Part shown: positions 36,476 through 50,941 of the stretch, piece by piece
Layout: each line of letters opens with the position of its first letter
Numbering within the stretch: position 1 is the first letter of the stretch
Origin: Planctomycetota bacterium
Lineage (GTDB): Bacteria; Planctomycetota; UBA8742; UBA2392
Assembly (NCBI GenBank): GCA_019186845.1
Contig: JABARW010000030.1
Span: forward strand, 16,045 to 80,044
Reading direction: 5' to 3'
DNA length: 64,000 bases
The notes under the pieces: model-generated
What the model saw: only the letters and a program-made list of their open reading frames with translations
What the model was told of the DNA's origin: nothing
The model's database searches: none
Program-made: the position numbers and the translations under genes

Positions 36476-36898
36476 TTAGCCGAGCTGGTGCGCCCGTTCC
36501 ACGAGACGGCAGCGCGTGGGCATCTTGTTGGCTGCCTTGTTCAGGGCCATGCGGGCCATGGCCTTGGGAATGCCGCCCACCTCAAACAGAATGGTTCCGG
36601 GCTTGACGACGGCGCAGTGATACTCCGGCTCGCCCTTGCCCGTGCCCATTCGGACTTCCAGCGGCTTGCCGGTCACGGGCTTGTGCGGGAAGATGCGGAT
36701 CCAGTATTTCCCCGCGCGACCCACGGCGCGCGAAATCGCGATACGCGCCGCTTCAATCTGCTGCCCGGTGATCCAGCCGGCTTCCAGTGTCTGCAGGCCG
36801 GCATCGCCGAACGCGACGTAGTTGCCGCGCGTGGCGTTGCCCTTGACGACGCCGCGCATCTGTTTGCGGTACTTCTCTCTCTTGGGCATCAATGCCAT
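36476..36898 (-). CDS. rplP: 50S ribosomal protein L16
   Basis: The 140-residue protein starts [20 protein letters not shown] and includes [20 protein letters not shown] and the Gly-rich [20 protein letters not shown], standard for L16 near the A-site tRNA elbow. The sequence immediately before its ATG (ACACGGAACACGACC on the minus strand) closely resembles that before the PaaA-like gene at 2327. Confidence 0.98.
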   Translation of the reverse strand: MALMPKREKYRKQMRGVVKGNATRGNYVAFGDAGLQTLEAGWITGQQIEAARIAISRAVGRAGKYWIRIFPHKPVTGKPLEVRMGTGKGEPEYHCAVVKPGTILFEVGGIPKAMARMALNKAANKMPTRCRLVERAHQLG

Positions 36899-36952
36899 GG
36901 TCGTGTTCCGTGTATCGTGTTTCGAGTTTCAGGTCCGGCACCTCAGCTTGGC

Positions 36953-37633
36953 CTAAGCCTGCTGCTTGCCGGCCTCGAGACCGAACTTGGCCTCTTCCGT
37001 TTCCTTGAGCATGCCCTTGTAGATCCACACCTTGACGCCCAGCACGCCGAACGTGGTGAAGGCCTGGGCAAAACCCCAATCCACATCGGCGTCGAGCGTG
37101 TTGAGCGGCACGCTGCCCCACACCTGCTTCTCGATGCGGGAGAGCTCGGCCCCGCCGAGACGGCCGCTGACCTGCACCTTGCAGCCCTCGGCGCCGGCGC
37201 CCTTGATCATGTCGATCTCGCGCTTGACGGCGCGCTTGTAGGAGCCGCGGCGCTCGAGCTGCTCGGCGATGCGCTCGGCCGCCAGCTGCGCGTCCGTTTC
37301 GGGCTTCATGACTTCCTTGACCCGGACGTCCACTGTCTTGCCGTTGGTGAGCAGGCTGACTTCCTTCTCCAGGTCGCTCAGGCGGTTGGTCTTCTTGCTG
37401 ATCAGCATGCCCGGCTTGGCCGAGTGGATAATCAGCGTGACCTTGTTGTCCGCCTTGCGTTCGATTTCCACCGCCGGAATGGCCGCATAGCGGTAGTTCT
37501 TGGCGATGTGCTTGCGGATCTTGGAGTCTTCGACCACGAAGGTTCCGAAGTCCTTCTTGCCCGCGTACCAGGTCGAACGCCAGGGCTTCGTAACGCCCAC
37601 CCTGAATCCGTACGGTCTGATTTTCTGACCCAT
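36953..37633 (-). CDS. rpsC: 30S ribosomal protein S3
   Basis: The 226-residue protein starts MGQKIRPYGFRVGVTKPWRS, followed by a KH domain (PGMLISKKTNRLSDLEKEVS) and a C-terminal domain at the mRNA entry site. The usual KH loop GxxG is modified here (SKKT). Order rplV-rpsC-rplP is standard. Confidence 0.97.
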   Translation of the reverse strand: MGQKIRPYGFRVGVTKPWRSTWYAGKKDFGTFVVEDSKIRKHIAKNYRYAAIPAVEIERKADNKVTLIIHSAKPGMLISKKTNRLSDLEKEVSLLTNGKTVDVRVKEVMKPETDAQLAAERIAEQLERRGSYKRAVKREIDMIKGAGAEGCKVQVSGRLGGAELSRIEKQVWGSVPLNTLDADVDWGFAQAFTTFGVLGVKVWIYKGMLKETEEAKFGLEAGKQQA

Positions 37634-37690
37634 GTCTGTTTCCTGCTTTGCCTTTTCCCACGCCGCCTGGCGTCAATTTTCCCCGGGGTG

Positions 37691-38179
37691 CTACTTCTTC
37701 TCGCCCGCCGACTTGCCGCTCTTGGCCGCCCGCTTGGCCAAACGCGCTTCCTTGCTCACGCGCTTGCGGGGCTTGAGCCACAGGGGCTTCTGCTTGCGCT
37801 CTTCCACCAGCTCAGGCACGGCGACCGTGGCGCTGAAGTGGCAGGAGCGCCGCAGAATCATCGCGGCCTGGCCGCGCGAGCGCGCGCGCCAGCGCTTCAT
37901 CATCGGACCCACGTCCACGCGGGCATCGGTCACGATCAGCTTTTCCGTGTCGATGTTCACGCCCTCGCGGTTGGCGTAGTCCTCGGCGTTGGCCACGGCC
38001 GACTCGATGACCTTCTTCAGGTACGGCGCGGCGCGGCGCGAAATGAACCCCAGCAGGGTAATCGCTTCGGGCACGCTGCGGCCGCGGACGACGTTGGCCA
38101 CGGTGCGGCACTTCTGCGCGCTCATGCGGATGTTGCGCGCGCTGGCCGAAAACTCTCTCTTCGTTTCTGTGTCTGCCAT
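37691..38179 (-). CDS. rplV: 50S ribosomal protein L22
   Basis: L22 (core residues about 10-120: RMSAQKCRTVANVVRGRSVP, the tunnel hairpin MMKRWRARSRGQAAMILRRS) lines the peptide exit tunnel. It is 162 residues long versus about 110 because of a basic C-terminal extension (VEERKQKPLWLKPRKRVSKE and beyond). Confidence 0.97.
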   Translation of the reverse strand: MADTETKREFSASARNIRMSAQKCRTVANVVRGRSVPEAITLLGFISRRAAPYLKKVIESAVANAEDYANREGVNIDTEKLIVTDARVDVGPMMKRWRARSRGQAAMILRRSCHFSATVAVPELVEERKQKPLWLKPRKRVSKEARLAKRAAKSGKSAGEKK

Positions 38180-38202
38180 GTTTGTCTTCCGTCGCTCTCT
38201 GC

Positions 38203-38493
38203 TTATGCCGCGCCGGGCTTGGCTTCAGCCTTGCGGTGACCGGTGTGACCCCTGTAGGTGCGCGTGGGGGCGAACTCGCCCAGCTTGTGGCCGACCATGT
38301 CCTCGGTCACGAACACCTTGAGATGCTGTTTGCCGTTGTGAACCATGAACGTCATGTTCACGAACTCCGGCAGAATGGTGCTGGCCCTCGACCAGGTCTT
38401 GATCGACTCACGGTTACCCGAGTCCTTGGCCTTGAGCACCTTCTTCAGCAACTTGGGGTGAACAAAGGGCCCCTTCTTCAGTGAACGGCTCAT
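38203..38493 (-). CDS. rpsS: 30S ribosomal protein S19
   Basis: The 96-residue S19 begins [20 protein letters not shown] and contains [20 protein letters not shown] and [18 protein letters not shown], all conserved. It sits in the head of the 30S with S13. Confidence 0.98.
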   Translation of the reverse strand: MSRSLKKGPFVHPKLLKKVLKAKDSGNRESIKTWSRASTILPEFVNMTFMVHNGKQHLKVFVTEDMVGHKLGEFAPTRTYRGHTGHRKAEAKPGAA

Positions 38494-38582
38494 CGTTGCT
38501 CCGCCTATAGCCTCTTTAGCTGCCTGCCTTCCAAACCTGCCCTGTCACTGCCTGCTTCATGCCGCCATACGCCCAAGCCGCG

Positions 38583-39437
38583 CTACTTGGCGGTCTGGGT
38601 CGCCGACTGGCCGCGACGCGAACGGATAATCATCGCGTTGCTCGGCTTGCGCGGGCTGCGCGTGGGCGAGCCCTTGGCCGGGTTGCCGTGACGATCCACC
38701 GGCGGGCGACCGCCACCCGTGCGGTCGTTGCCGCCGCCCATCGGATGGTCGACGGGGTTCTGCGCCACGCCGCGCGACTTGGGCTTGAGACCCAGCCAGC
38801 GGCGGCGCCCCGCCTTGCCCATGCTCTGGTTCATGTGATCGAGATTCGAGAGCTGCCCGATGCTGGCGCGGCACTGCGGGTGGAAGCGCCGCACTTCACC
38901 GGAGGGAAGCTGAACGTTGATCCAGTCGCCGTCGCGGCCGGCCACAATGCACTGGCTGCCGGCGCTGCGCGCCACCTGGCCTCCACGGCCCGGCTGCAGC
39001 TCGACGTTGTGCACCGTCAGGCCCTGCGGAATGCTCGCCAGCGGCAGACAGTTGCCCAGGCGCGGCTCGGCTGTGGGACCCGACATCACCTCGCGGCCGA
39101 CCTCGAGGCCGTGAGGCGCAAGGATGTAGCTCTTGGTGCCGTCGGCGTACCAGATCTGCGCGATGTAGGAGCTGCGGTTGGGATCATACTCAATGCTGTG
39201 CACGCGGGCCGGCACGCCGTCCTTGGAATTGCGGCGCAGGTCCACCTCGCGCAGGCGGCGCTTGTGGCCGCCGCCGCGACCGGCCACGGTCTGGCGGCCG
39301 CGGTTATTGCGCGCCCCGGTCTTGTTCTTGCCGCGCGTGAGCTGCTTGAGCGGCTTGCTCTCCGTCAATTCGACGAAGTCCACCAGGCGCGTGTGCCTGA
39401 GCGAGTGCGTGAGGGGTCGGAATGTCTTGATCGCCAT
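38583..39437 (-). CDS. rplB: 50S ribosomal protein L2
   Basis: The ATG at 39437 gives MAIKTFRPLTHSLRHTRLVD and 284 residues. The peptidyl-transferase-proximal loop with the conserved His is present (VDHPMGGGNDRTGGGRPPVD). L2 is one of the most conserved large-subunit proteins. The C-terminus ends QSATQTAK. Confidence 0.98.
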   Translation of the reverse strand: MAIKTFRPLTHSLRHTRLVDFVELTESKPLKQLTRGKNKTGARNNRGRQTVAGRGGGHKRRLREVDLRRNSKDGVPARVHSIEYDPNRSSYIAQIWYADGTKSYILAPHGLEVGREVMSGPTAEPRLGNCLPLASIPQGLTVHNVELQPGRGGQVARSAGSQCIVAGRDGDWINVQLPSGEVRRFHPQCRASIGQLSNLDHMNQSMGKAGRRRWLGLKPKSRGVAQNPVDHPMGGGNDRTGGGRPPVDRHGNPAKGSPTRSPRKPSNAMIIRSRRGQSATQTAK

Positions 39438-39487
39438 GATGTTGCTCGATTCTGCGTTAGTGCCGTTTCCCGTTAACTGCTGCCTGG

Positions 39488-39781
39488 CTACTTCAGCTCG
39501 ATGCTCTGGCCTTCCTTGAGGGTCACCAGGGCCTTCTTCCACGTCGGCTCGTCGAAACGGCCAAAGCGGTTGCGCCGGTTCTTGCGGCCCTTGACGTTGA
39601 TGGTGCGGACATTGACGACATCCACGTCAAAGATGGCGTGAACGGCCTCGGCGATCTTGAACTTGTTGGCGTCGGCAGCGACCTCAAAGGTGTAAACGTT
39701 GAGGTCGGCCAGGCGCGCGCTGCTCTTCTCGGTGACGAGGGGGCGCTTGATGATCGCGTAGTGTTCGGTGGTGGCTGCCAT
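39488..39781 (-). CDS. rplW: 50S ribosomal protein L23
   Basis: The 97-residue L23 contains IIKRPLVTEKSSARLADLNV and GRKNRRNRFGRF, a tunnel-exit protein that docks trigger factor and SRP. Order rplD-rplW-rplB is standard. Confidence 0.98.
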   Translation of the reverse strand: MAATTEHYAIIKRPLVTEKSSARLADLNVYTFEVAADANKFKIAEAVHAIFDVDVVNVRTINVKGRKNRRNRFGRFDEPTWKKALVTLKEGQSIELK

Positions 39782-39822
39782 GGTCTGTTCCTGCGTCCGT
39801 GTCTCTTCCGTAAATGTGCGCC

Positions 39823-40509
39823 TTACTTGGCGGCCTTGGCCTTGGCGTCGGCCTTGGATTCCTCGGCGGCCTTGGCCAGCAGCGCTTTGAGCCCGCCCTT
39901 GAGCGCGTCCAGCGCTTCCCTGGTCAGCAGCAGGCGGCGCTGCTTGATCACCTCGTAGGCGTTGAGCTGCGGCAGGGGACGCACCAGCGTGCGCGGAATG
40001 TTGCGCGACGACATGTAGAAATTCTCGTCCGCCTTGGGCAGCCCGATCAGCACGCTGCCGGAACCCAGGCCGCTCTTGGAGAGCATCTTGGCCAGCTTGG
40101 CTGTCTTGGGCTTGTCAAAGCTCAAACCCTCCACCACGGCTACCTCGGCGTCCTTGAACTTCGACAGCAGGGCGCTTTCCAGTGCCAGGCGGCGCATCTT
40201 GGCCGGCACCTCCACGCGGAAGCTGCGCGGGTGCGGGCCGTGGGCCACGCTGCCCTTGTGGCGGTGGGGGGCGCGCTTTTGACCCTGGCGGGCGCGGCCG
40301 GTGCCCTTCTGCTTGAAGGGCTTCTTGTTGCTGCCGGAGACGTCGCTCAGGTTCTTGCTGTTGGCGTTGCCCTGGCGCAGGTTGGCCTCATAGGCGTAGA
40401 CCACTTCGCGCAGCGTCTTGGACTTGACCTTGTCGCCGAACACGGACTCGTCGAACTTGACCTTCGACGTGGCCTTGCCTTCAGCGTCATAAACTTGCAG
40501 TTCCACCAT
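39823..40509 (-). CDS. rplD: 50S ribosomal protein L4
   Basis: From the ATG at 40509 ([20 protein letters not shown]) the protein has 228 residues. The tunnel loop region [20 protein letters not shown] is conserved. A short Ala/Lys tail ([10 protein letters not shown]) ends it. In E. coli L4 regulates the S10 operon; no equivalent leader is visible here. Confidence 0.97.
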   Translation of the reverse strand: MVELQVYDAEGKATSKVKFDESVFGDKVKSKTLREVVYAYEANLRQGNANSKNLSDVSGSNKKPFKQKGTGRARQGQKRAPHRHKGSVAHGPHPRSFRVEVPAKMRRLALESALLSKFKDAEVAVVEGLSFDKPKTAKLAKMLSKSGLGSGSVLIGLPKADENFYMSSRNIPRTLVRPLPQLNAYEVIKQRRLLLTREALDALKGGLKALLAKAAEESKADAKAKAAK

Positions 40510-40567
40510 GATGCGTTCCTCAAAAGCTTCGTATGGCCAGCTCTCTGTCCAAAAGCCCCGCTCCCGG

Positions 40568-41248
40568 TTACTTCGCTGCCTGCTTGCGCAGCGCGCGATC
40601 GGGCTTGGGCATGCGCTTGGCCTTGGCCTTGCGCACCTGAATCCAGGCGCCGTAGAAACCGGGGACTGCGCCGCGGACATACAGCAGGTTGTCCTTGTCG
40701 TTCACCTTGGCCACCAGCAGGTTGCGCACCGTTTTGCGCTCCACACCGTAGTGACCGGCCATGCGCTTGCCGGGAAGCACATGGGCCACGCTCGTGTTGG
40801 TGCCGCTGGAGCCCGGTTCGCGCATGAACTTGGTGCCGTGGGCCGCGGGGCCGCCGGCAAAGCCGTGGCGCTTGACGCCGCCCTGGTAGCCGCGACCCTT
40901 GGAAGTGCCGATCACGTCAACCCACTCCCCTTCCTTGAACACGTCGCTGACCTTGATGACGTCGCCCACCTTGGCCTTGGAATCCTTGGCCAGGGGAACC
41001 TCGCGCAGCCGGCGCTTGGGTTCGACCTGGGCCTTCTTGAAATGGCCCTTGAGCGGCTTGCTCACGTTCTTGAGGCGAATGGCGCCCGAGGCGACCTGGG
41101 CGGCCGAATATCCATCGGTCTCGGCCGTCTTGATCTGAGTCACCGTGCAGGGTTCAACGGAAAGGATAGTCACGGGTACGATCTCGCCGTCAGCCTTGAA
41201 GAGCTGCGACATCTCGCGCTTGATCCCGATGAGTGCGGTTACCGGCAT
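40568..41248 (-). CDS. rplC: 50S ribosomal protein L3
   Basis: The ATG at 41248 (MPVTALIGIKREMSQLFKAD) gives 226 residues; the open frame continues upstream into spacer. The conserved GTSKGRGYQGGVKRHGFAGG and MAGHYGVERKTVRNL segments reach the peptidyl-transferase centre. Confidence 0.98.
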   Translation of the reverse strand: MPVTALIGIKREMSQLFKADGEIVPVTILSVEPCTVTQIKTAETDGYSAAQVASGAIRLKNVSKPLKGHFKKAQVEPKRRLREVPLAKDSKAKVGDVIKVSDVFKEGEWVDVIGTSKGRGYQGGVKRHGFAGGPAAHGTKFMREPGSSGTNTSVAHVLPGKRMAGHYGVERKTVRNLLVAKVNDKDNLLYVRGAVPGFYGAWIQVRKAKAKRMPKPDRALRKQAAK

Positions 41249-41348
41249 GTCTGTTCCTTGCGCTTCCAGTGCTTCCTTCATTGATTCGACACGGCTCACA
41301 GGCCGGAGGTCGAAGACTGCGTCCAATCACTCCAGGCCGGCCAGCGGC

Positions 41349-41669
41349 CTAGCTCATCTTGATCTTCACTTCCACGCCGGCGGGCAGGTCCAGGGTCTGG
41401 AGGCTGTCCATCGTGCGCGCCGTCGGCTGCCCGATGTAGATCAGCCGCTTGTGCGTGCGGATCTCAAACTGCTCGCGGCTCTTCTTGTCGATGTGCGGGC
41501 TGCGCAGAACCGTGTAGCGTTCGATATCCGTGGGCAGAGGAATGGGCCCCGCCACGCGGGCGCCGCTGTCCACGGCCGTCTCGCAGATACGCTTGGCCGA
41601 CGCGTCCAGCAGCTCGTGGTCGTAGGCCTCGAGGCGAATCTTGATCTGATCCTTGGTTGCTTCTGCCAT
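41349..41669 (-). CDS. rpsJ: 30S ribosomal protein S10
   Basis: The 106-residue S10/NusE contains [40 protein letters not shown] and HKRLIYIG, the usual pattern. Besides its place in the 30S head it serves in transcription antitermination with NusB. A candidate promoter lies between fusA and this gene. Confidence 0.98.
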   Translation of the reverse strand: MAEATKDQIKIRLEAYDHELLDASAKRICETAVDSGARVAGPIPLPTDIERYTVLRSPHIDKKSREQFEIRTHKRLIYIGQPTARTMDSLQTLDLPAGVEVKIKMS

Positions 41670-41716
41670 GTTCGTTCTCTCTCGCGCTCTTCCCCGCCGA
41701 GCCCCGGGGGCGCGGC

Positions 41717-41745
41717 AGGGTAATGATCGGCCCCCGCGCGGTCAA
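41717..41745 (-). promoter_or_regulatory. Candidate promoter of the S10 block
   Basis: On the minus strand TTGACC (41740-41745) and TACCCT (41717-41722) are 17 bp apart, about 50 bp before rpsJ. The form CTTGAC...TAC matches the better promoters of fusA and rpsG. It overlaps a GC-rich hairpin after fusA. Confidence 0.4.
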
Positions 41746-41766
41746 GGCGCCGGCGGGGGCTGTGAA

Positions 41767-43881
<2,115 letters not shown>

Positions 43882-44130
43882 GATGCTTCTCCGGCGCTCG
43901 CTTGCGTGATGCTCTGTCCGTTCCTGCCCGGCCAATGAAAATGCCGGCTCACCGAAATCAGGCGGCCGGCGTAAACACCCCCTTGGGTGCTTGCGTCGCG
44001 CCTGAAACTTGCCCGCCTTCTGCTGCTGTGCGATCGCGCTGTGCGTCGCGGGCAGTATTCCAAGGCTCCCCGCCCATTCTCCGGGCGGGCTTTATGGCAT
44101 TTCCCCGCAGCTTTTGGCTCGGGGCGTAAG

Positions 44131-44158
44131 AGTGTAGCGGCACTTCCTGTTCTGTCAA
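44131..44158 (-). promoter_or_regulatory. Promoter of fusA
   Basis: On the minus strand a perfect -35 TTGACA (44153-44158) and -10 TACACT (44131-44136) are 16 bp apart. It is the best sigma70-type promoter seen in the window, with initiation expected near 44124. Confidence 0.7.
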
Positions 44159-44198
44159 GCGGCCCGATGGCACTGTCGCTCCGGGCCTCAAGTCAAGC

Positions 44199-44220
44199 GG
44201 GTCCGGCGCCTGCCGGACCC
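44199..44220 (-). terminator. Hairpin after rpsG
   Basis: GGGTCCGGC and GCCGGACCC form a perfect 9-bp stem with a 4-nt loop, 18 bp past the rpsG stop. On the minus strand it is followed by GCTTGACTTG rather than a T run, so termination may be partial. Confidence 0.45.
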
Positions 44221-44237
44221 CTGACTTGTTGATACTT

Positions 44238-44711
44238 CTACCAGGCGAAGTGGGCAAAAGCCTTGTTTGCGTCGGCCATGCGGTGCGTTTCTTCGCGCTT
44301 CTTCACCGCCGCACCTTCGCGCTTGTAGGCGTCGCTCAGCTCTTCGGCCAGGCGCTCATGCATGGGCTTGCCCTTGCGACCCGTCGCGGCATTGATCAGC
44401 CAGCGGATGGCGAGCGCCTGCTGGCGCTTCTTGGACACTTCCATGGGAACCTGGTAGGTGGCGCCGCCGACGCGCTTGCTGCGGACTTCGACGACGGGAC
44501 GGCAGTTGTTGAGGGCTTCGTTGAAGACTTCGAGGGGGTCTTTGTCCGGCACGCGCTTCTTGAGCTGGTCGAGCGCGGAGTAGACGATGCGCTGAGCGAC
44601 GGACTTCTTGCCTTCCTTCATGATGCAGTTGATGAACTTGCTCAGCAGCTTGTTCGAGTACACGGGGTCGGCGGTCAGAAAGCGTTCCGTGCTCTTGTAG
44701 TTGCGTGGCAT
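44238..44711 (-). CDS. rpsG: 30S ribosomal protein S7
   Basis: The 157-residue S7 starts MPRNYKSTERFLTADPVYSN and contains VGGATYQVPMEVSKKRQQAL and the C-terminal HRMADANKAFAHFAW. It nucleates assembly of the 30S head. It has its own predicted promoter and is 244 bp from rpsL. Confidence 0.98.
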   Translation of the reverse strand: MPRNYKSTERFLTADPVYSNKLLSKFINCIMKEGKKSVAQRIVYSALDQLKKRVPDKDPLEVFNEALNNCRPVVEVRSKRVGGATYQVPMEVSKKRQQALAIRWLINAATGRKGKPMHERLAEELSDAYKREGAAVKKREETHRMADANKAFAHFAW

Positions 44712-44759
44712 GGGCTCTTCGCTCCGGTTTGCTGGACTGGGTTTCCCAAAGGGCGCGGA

Positions 44760-44787
44760 AATGTAGCAACGCGAAACAGAGCGTCAA
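44760..44787 (-). promoter_or_regulatory. Promoter of rpsG
   Basis: On the minus strand TTGACG (44782-44787) and TACATT (44760-44765) are 16 bp apart, giving a leader of about 40 nt. It shares the CGCTTGAC and GCTACA contexts with the fusA promoter. Confidence 0.65.
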
Positions 44788-44892
44788 GCGGGGGAAGAAC
44801 AGATGTCGGCAAACTGTTAGCGGTCGTTTTTCCACCCGCTTGCGCGCCTGGCGATTCGTGTTATTGGCGGCTTCTGCCTGCTTGTCGCCGCG

Positions 44893-44925
44893 CAATACAA
44901 ACTCGCGGCCCTTTCGGGCCGCGAG
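44893..44925 (-). terminator. Intrinsic terminator after rpsL
   Basis: A perfect 10-bp stem CTCGCGGCCC/GGGCCGCGAG with a 4-nt loop (44902-44925) is followed on the minus strand by TTTGTATTG. It should end an rpsL-only transcript. Confidence 0.8.
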
Positions 44926-44955
44926 CACGATTTCAGCACGCTTCCACCATGATGC

Positions 44956-45327
44956 TTACTTGCCGCGCTTGGCGCCGTACTTACTGCGGGACTGCTTGCG
45001 GCCTTCGACGCCCTGGCTGTCGAGCGCGCCGCGCACGATGTGGTAGCGCACACCAGGCAGGTCGCGAACGCGGCCGCCGCGCACGAGCACAATGTTGTGT
45101 TCCTGCAGGTTGTGGCCTTCGCCGGGAATATAGGCCGTGACTTCGCGCTGATTCGAGAGGCGCACACGGGCGATCTTGCGCAGGGCCGAGTTCGGCTTCT
45201 TGGGCGTAGTAGTCTTGACTTGCAGGCACACGCCGCGCTTGAACTGGTTGGCATCGAGCGCGGGGCTCTTGCTCTTGGCGCGGGGCAGGCGGCGGGGCTT
45301 GCGGCAAAGCTGGTTGATCGTGGGCAT
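44956..45327 (-). CDS. rpsL: 30S ribosomal protein S12 with Arg at the Lys88 position
   Basis: The 123-residue S12 contains the decoding-centre loop [13 protein letters not shown] with the streptomycin-contacting Lys43 equivalent intact. The second loop reads [14 protein letters not shown], where E. coli and most bacteria have RVKDLPG. The Arg is at the position called K88 in Mycobacterium tuberculosis (K87 without Met in E. coli). The codon is CGC. The gene has its own terminator and lies downstream of the TPR lipoprotein gene by 48 bp. Confidence 0.98.
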   Translation of the reverse strand: MPTINQLCRKPRRLPRAKSKSPALDANQFKRGVCLQVKTTTPKKPNSALRKIARVRLSNQREVTAYIPGEGHNLQEHNIVLVRGGRVRDLPGVRYHIVRGALDSQGVEGRKQSRSKYGAKRGK

Positions 45328-45375
45328 GTGTTCCGGAGTCCTTGTTTATTGCTTGTGCAAAGGGCCAAGAGGATA

Positions 45376-46548
45376 CTAACGCTCGCCCAATTGCAACAGG
45401 GCGGACTGCACTTTTTCGAGCAGGCCCGCCAACTCAGCCTGGGGCGCCTCCTCAGATTCGGGGTCGATGGCCTTGTCCAGGGCCTGGTGCGCGGCATTCA
45501 ACAACTCCCGGCGCCTCGCCAAAGAGCCGTGCCGGGCGTGATGGGCAGCCAGCGCAGAGAACGCAAGCAGTCGAGCATAACTCATGGGGTCCAGCGCCGA
45601 CGCCTCCAGCGTGGGCAACTTGCCCCAGGTCTCGTCACGGAGGCGGTCGCCCCAGCGGGCGGCATCCTGCCACTGTTCCTGCTGGAAGTGATGGGTTACG
45701 GCGGCCGCAATGACCGTATTGCGCAGCCAGGCGTTGCCCGCTTTCACGGAAGCGCCATAGGCTTCATCAAGGTACTCGATGGCGGTCTGGCGGCTGTCAG
45801 CCCTGAAGCACAACAGCGCGGAGTCCAGCGCCATCAGCGCCAGGCCTGCCGGGTCATCAACTTCGCGCGCGCGGCTGTAGCCCAGGCGGGCAAAGCGCAG
45901 CGCGCGCTGATACTGCTCAGCCTTGACGAAGGCGCGAAGCGCAAAGCGTGCGGCCTCCACATAGCGGGCGTGGGCCTCGGCCCGTTCGTAGTGGCCCAGC
46001 GAAGAGAGCATGTCCGCCTCGGCTTGATCGAGGTTTTCCGCGCCGAGGCTGCACAGGCAGCGTGCCATGGCGGCATCGGCCAGCAGGCGCGCGTCCTGGG
46101 TGCTCGCCTCCTCGACGGCCCGGATCAGGGCCTCGGCGCGGCTGGCATCGCGCTGAGGGCCCGGCCCGCCCCAGCACTCGGCGATCTTGAGATTGATGTA
46201 GTGACGCTCGCGCACGGCGGAATCGTCGAGCTTGGCCTTCACGCCCGACAGCACGACTGCGGCCGCGGCCCGCTTCCCTTCGCGGGCATAGGTCTCGGCC
46301 ATCAGAAAGCGTGCCGCAAATGGGGAAAGCGCGTAGTCGGACTCTGCCGAGCGGTCTTTCAGGAGTGGCGGGGGATTCTCCTCAGGCTCGGGCGCGGGCT
46401 TCTGGGGAGGGGGCTTGGGCGCCACGGGATCGGGTCTGGCGGGTTGTTCGCTGCCCCCTGAACTGGCCACTTGCGGGGCGCGTTGCGGGGCCTCGGCGGC
46501 GCAACCAGAGACCAGCAAGCCAAGAAGAAGCAGTGTCCTGTGTTTCAT
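45376..46548 (-). CDS. TPR-like lipoprotein downstream of rpoC
   Basis: I choose the ATG at 46548 (MKHRTLLLLGLLVSGC), which gives a lipoprotein signal peptide with lipobox Cys at residue 16 and 390 residues in all. A Pro/Ala/Gln linker is followed by helical repeat pairs (FLMAETYAREGKRAAAAVVL, AEADMLSSLGHYERAEAHAR, LRFARLGYSRAREVDDPAGL) of TPR type. It sits after the rpoC terminator and before rpsL, interrupting the usual rpoC-rpsL neighbourhood. Function unknown. Confidence 0.75.
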   Translation of the reverse strand: MKHRTLLLLGLLVSGCAAEAPQRAPQVASSGGSEQPARPDPVAPKPPPQKPAPEPEENPPPLLKDRSAESDYALSPFAARFLMAETYAREGKRAAAAVVLSGVKAKLDDSAVRERHYINLKIAECWGGPGPQRDASRAEALIRAVEEASTQDARLLADAAMARCLCSLGAENLDQAEADMLSSLGHYERAEAHARYVEAARFALRAFVKAEQYQRALRFARLGYSRAREVDDPAGLALMALDSALLCFRADSRQTAIEYLDEAYGASVKAGNAWLRNTVIAAAVTHHFQQEQWQDAARWGDRLRDETWGKLPTLEASALDPMSYARLLAFSALAAHHARHGSLARRRELLNAAHQALDKAIDPESEEAPQAELAGLLEKVQSALLQLGER

Positions 46549-46556
46549 CGAGCGCT

Positions 46557-46592
46557 CGAAAACAGAAGAGGCGTGGCCCAAGGCCACGCCTC
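46557..46592 (-). terminator. Intrinsic terminator after rpoC
   Basis: A perfect 11-bp stem GAGGCGTGGCC/GGCCACGCCTC (46568-46592) with a 3-nt loop is followed on the minus strand by TTCTGTTTTC. It ends the rpoBC transcript. Confidence 0.88.
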
Positions 46593-46613
46593 CAGTGTAG
46601 CACCGCTGCCGCT

Positions 46614-50822
<4,209 letters not shown>

Positions 50823-50941
50823 GTGTAGCGCCTCTATGTAGTGCGCCGGCTCCGGCGCGGGTCATTTCCGTTCCTGCCTCGTGCATCGTGTCCCGGCGCT
50901 GCTCCGAAAAGAGCTGGCCGCGCCAGACACGCAGCACGCCC

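Larger units (their letters stand above)
43882..44237. other. Long spacer between rpsG and fusA
   Basis: I see no gene in these 356 bp. On the minus strand they hold, in order, the hairpin after rpsG (44199-44220), the fusA promoter (44131-44158) and a GCCCGCCC/GGGCGGGG hairpin near 44068-44091 in the predicted leader. The predicted fusA leader is thus about 240 nt, long enough for regulation. Confidence 0.6.
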
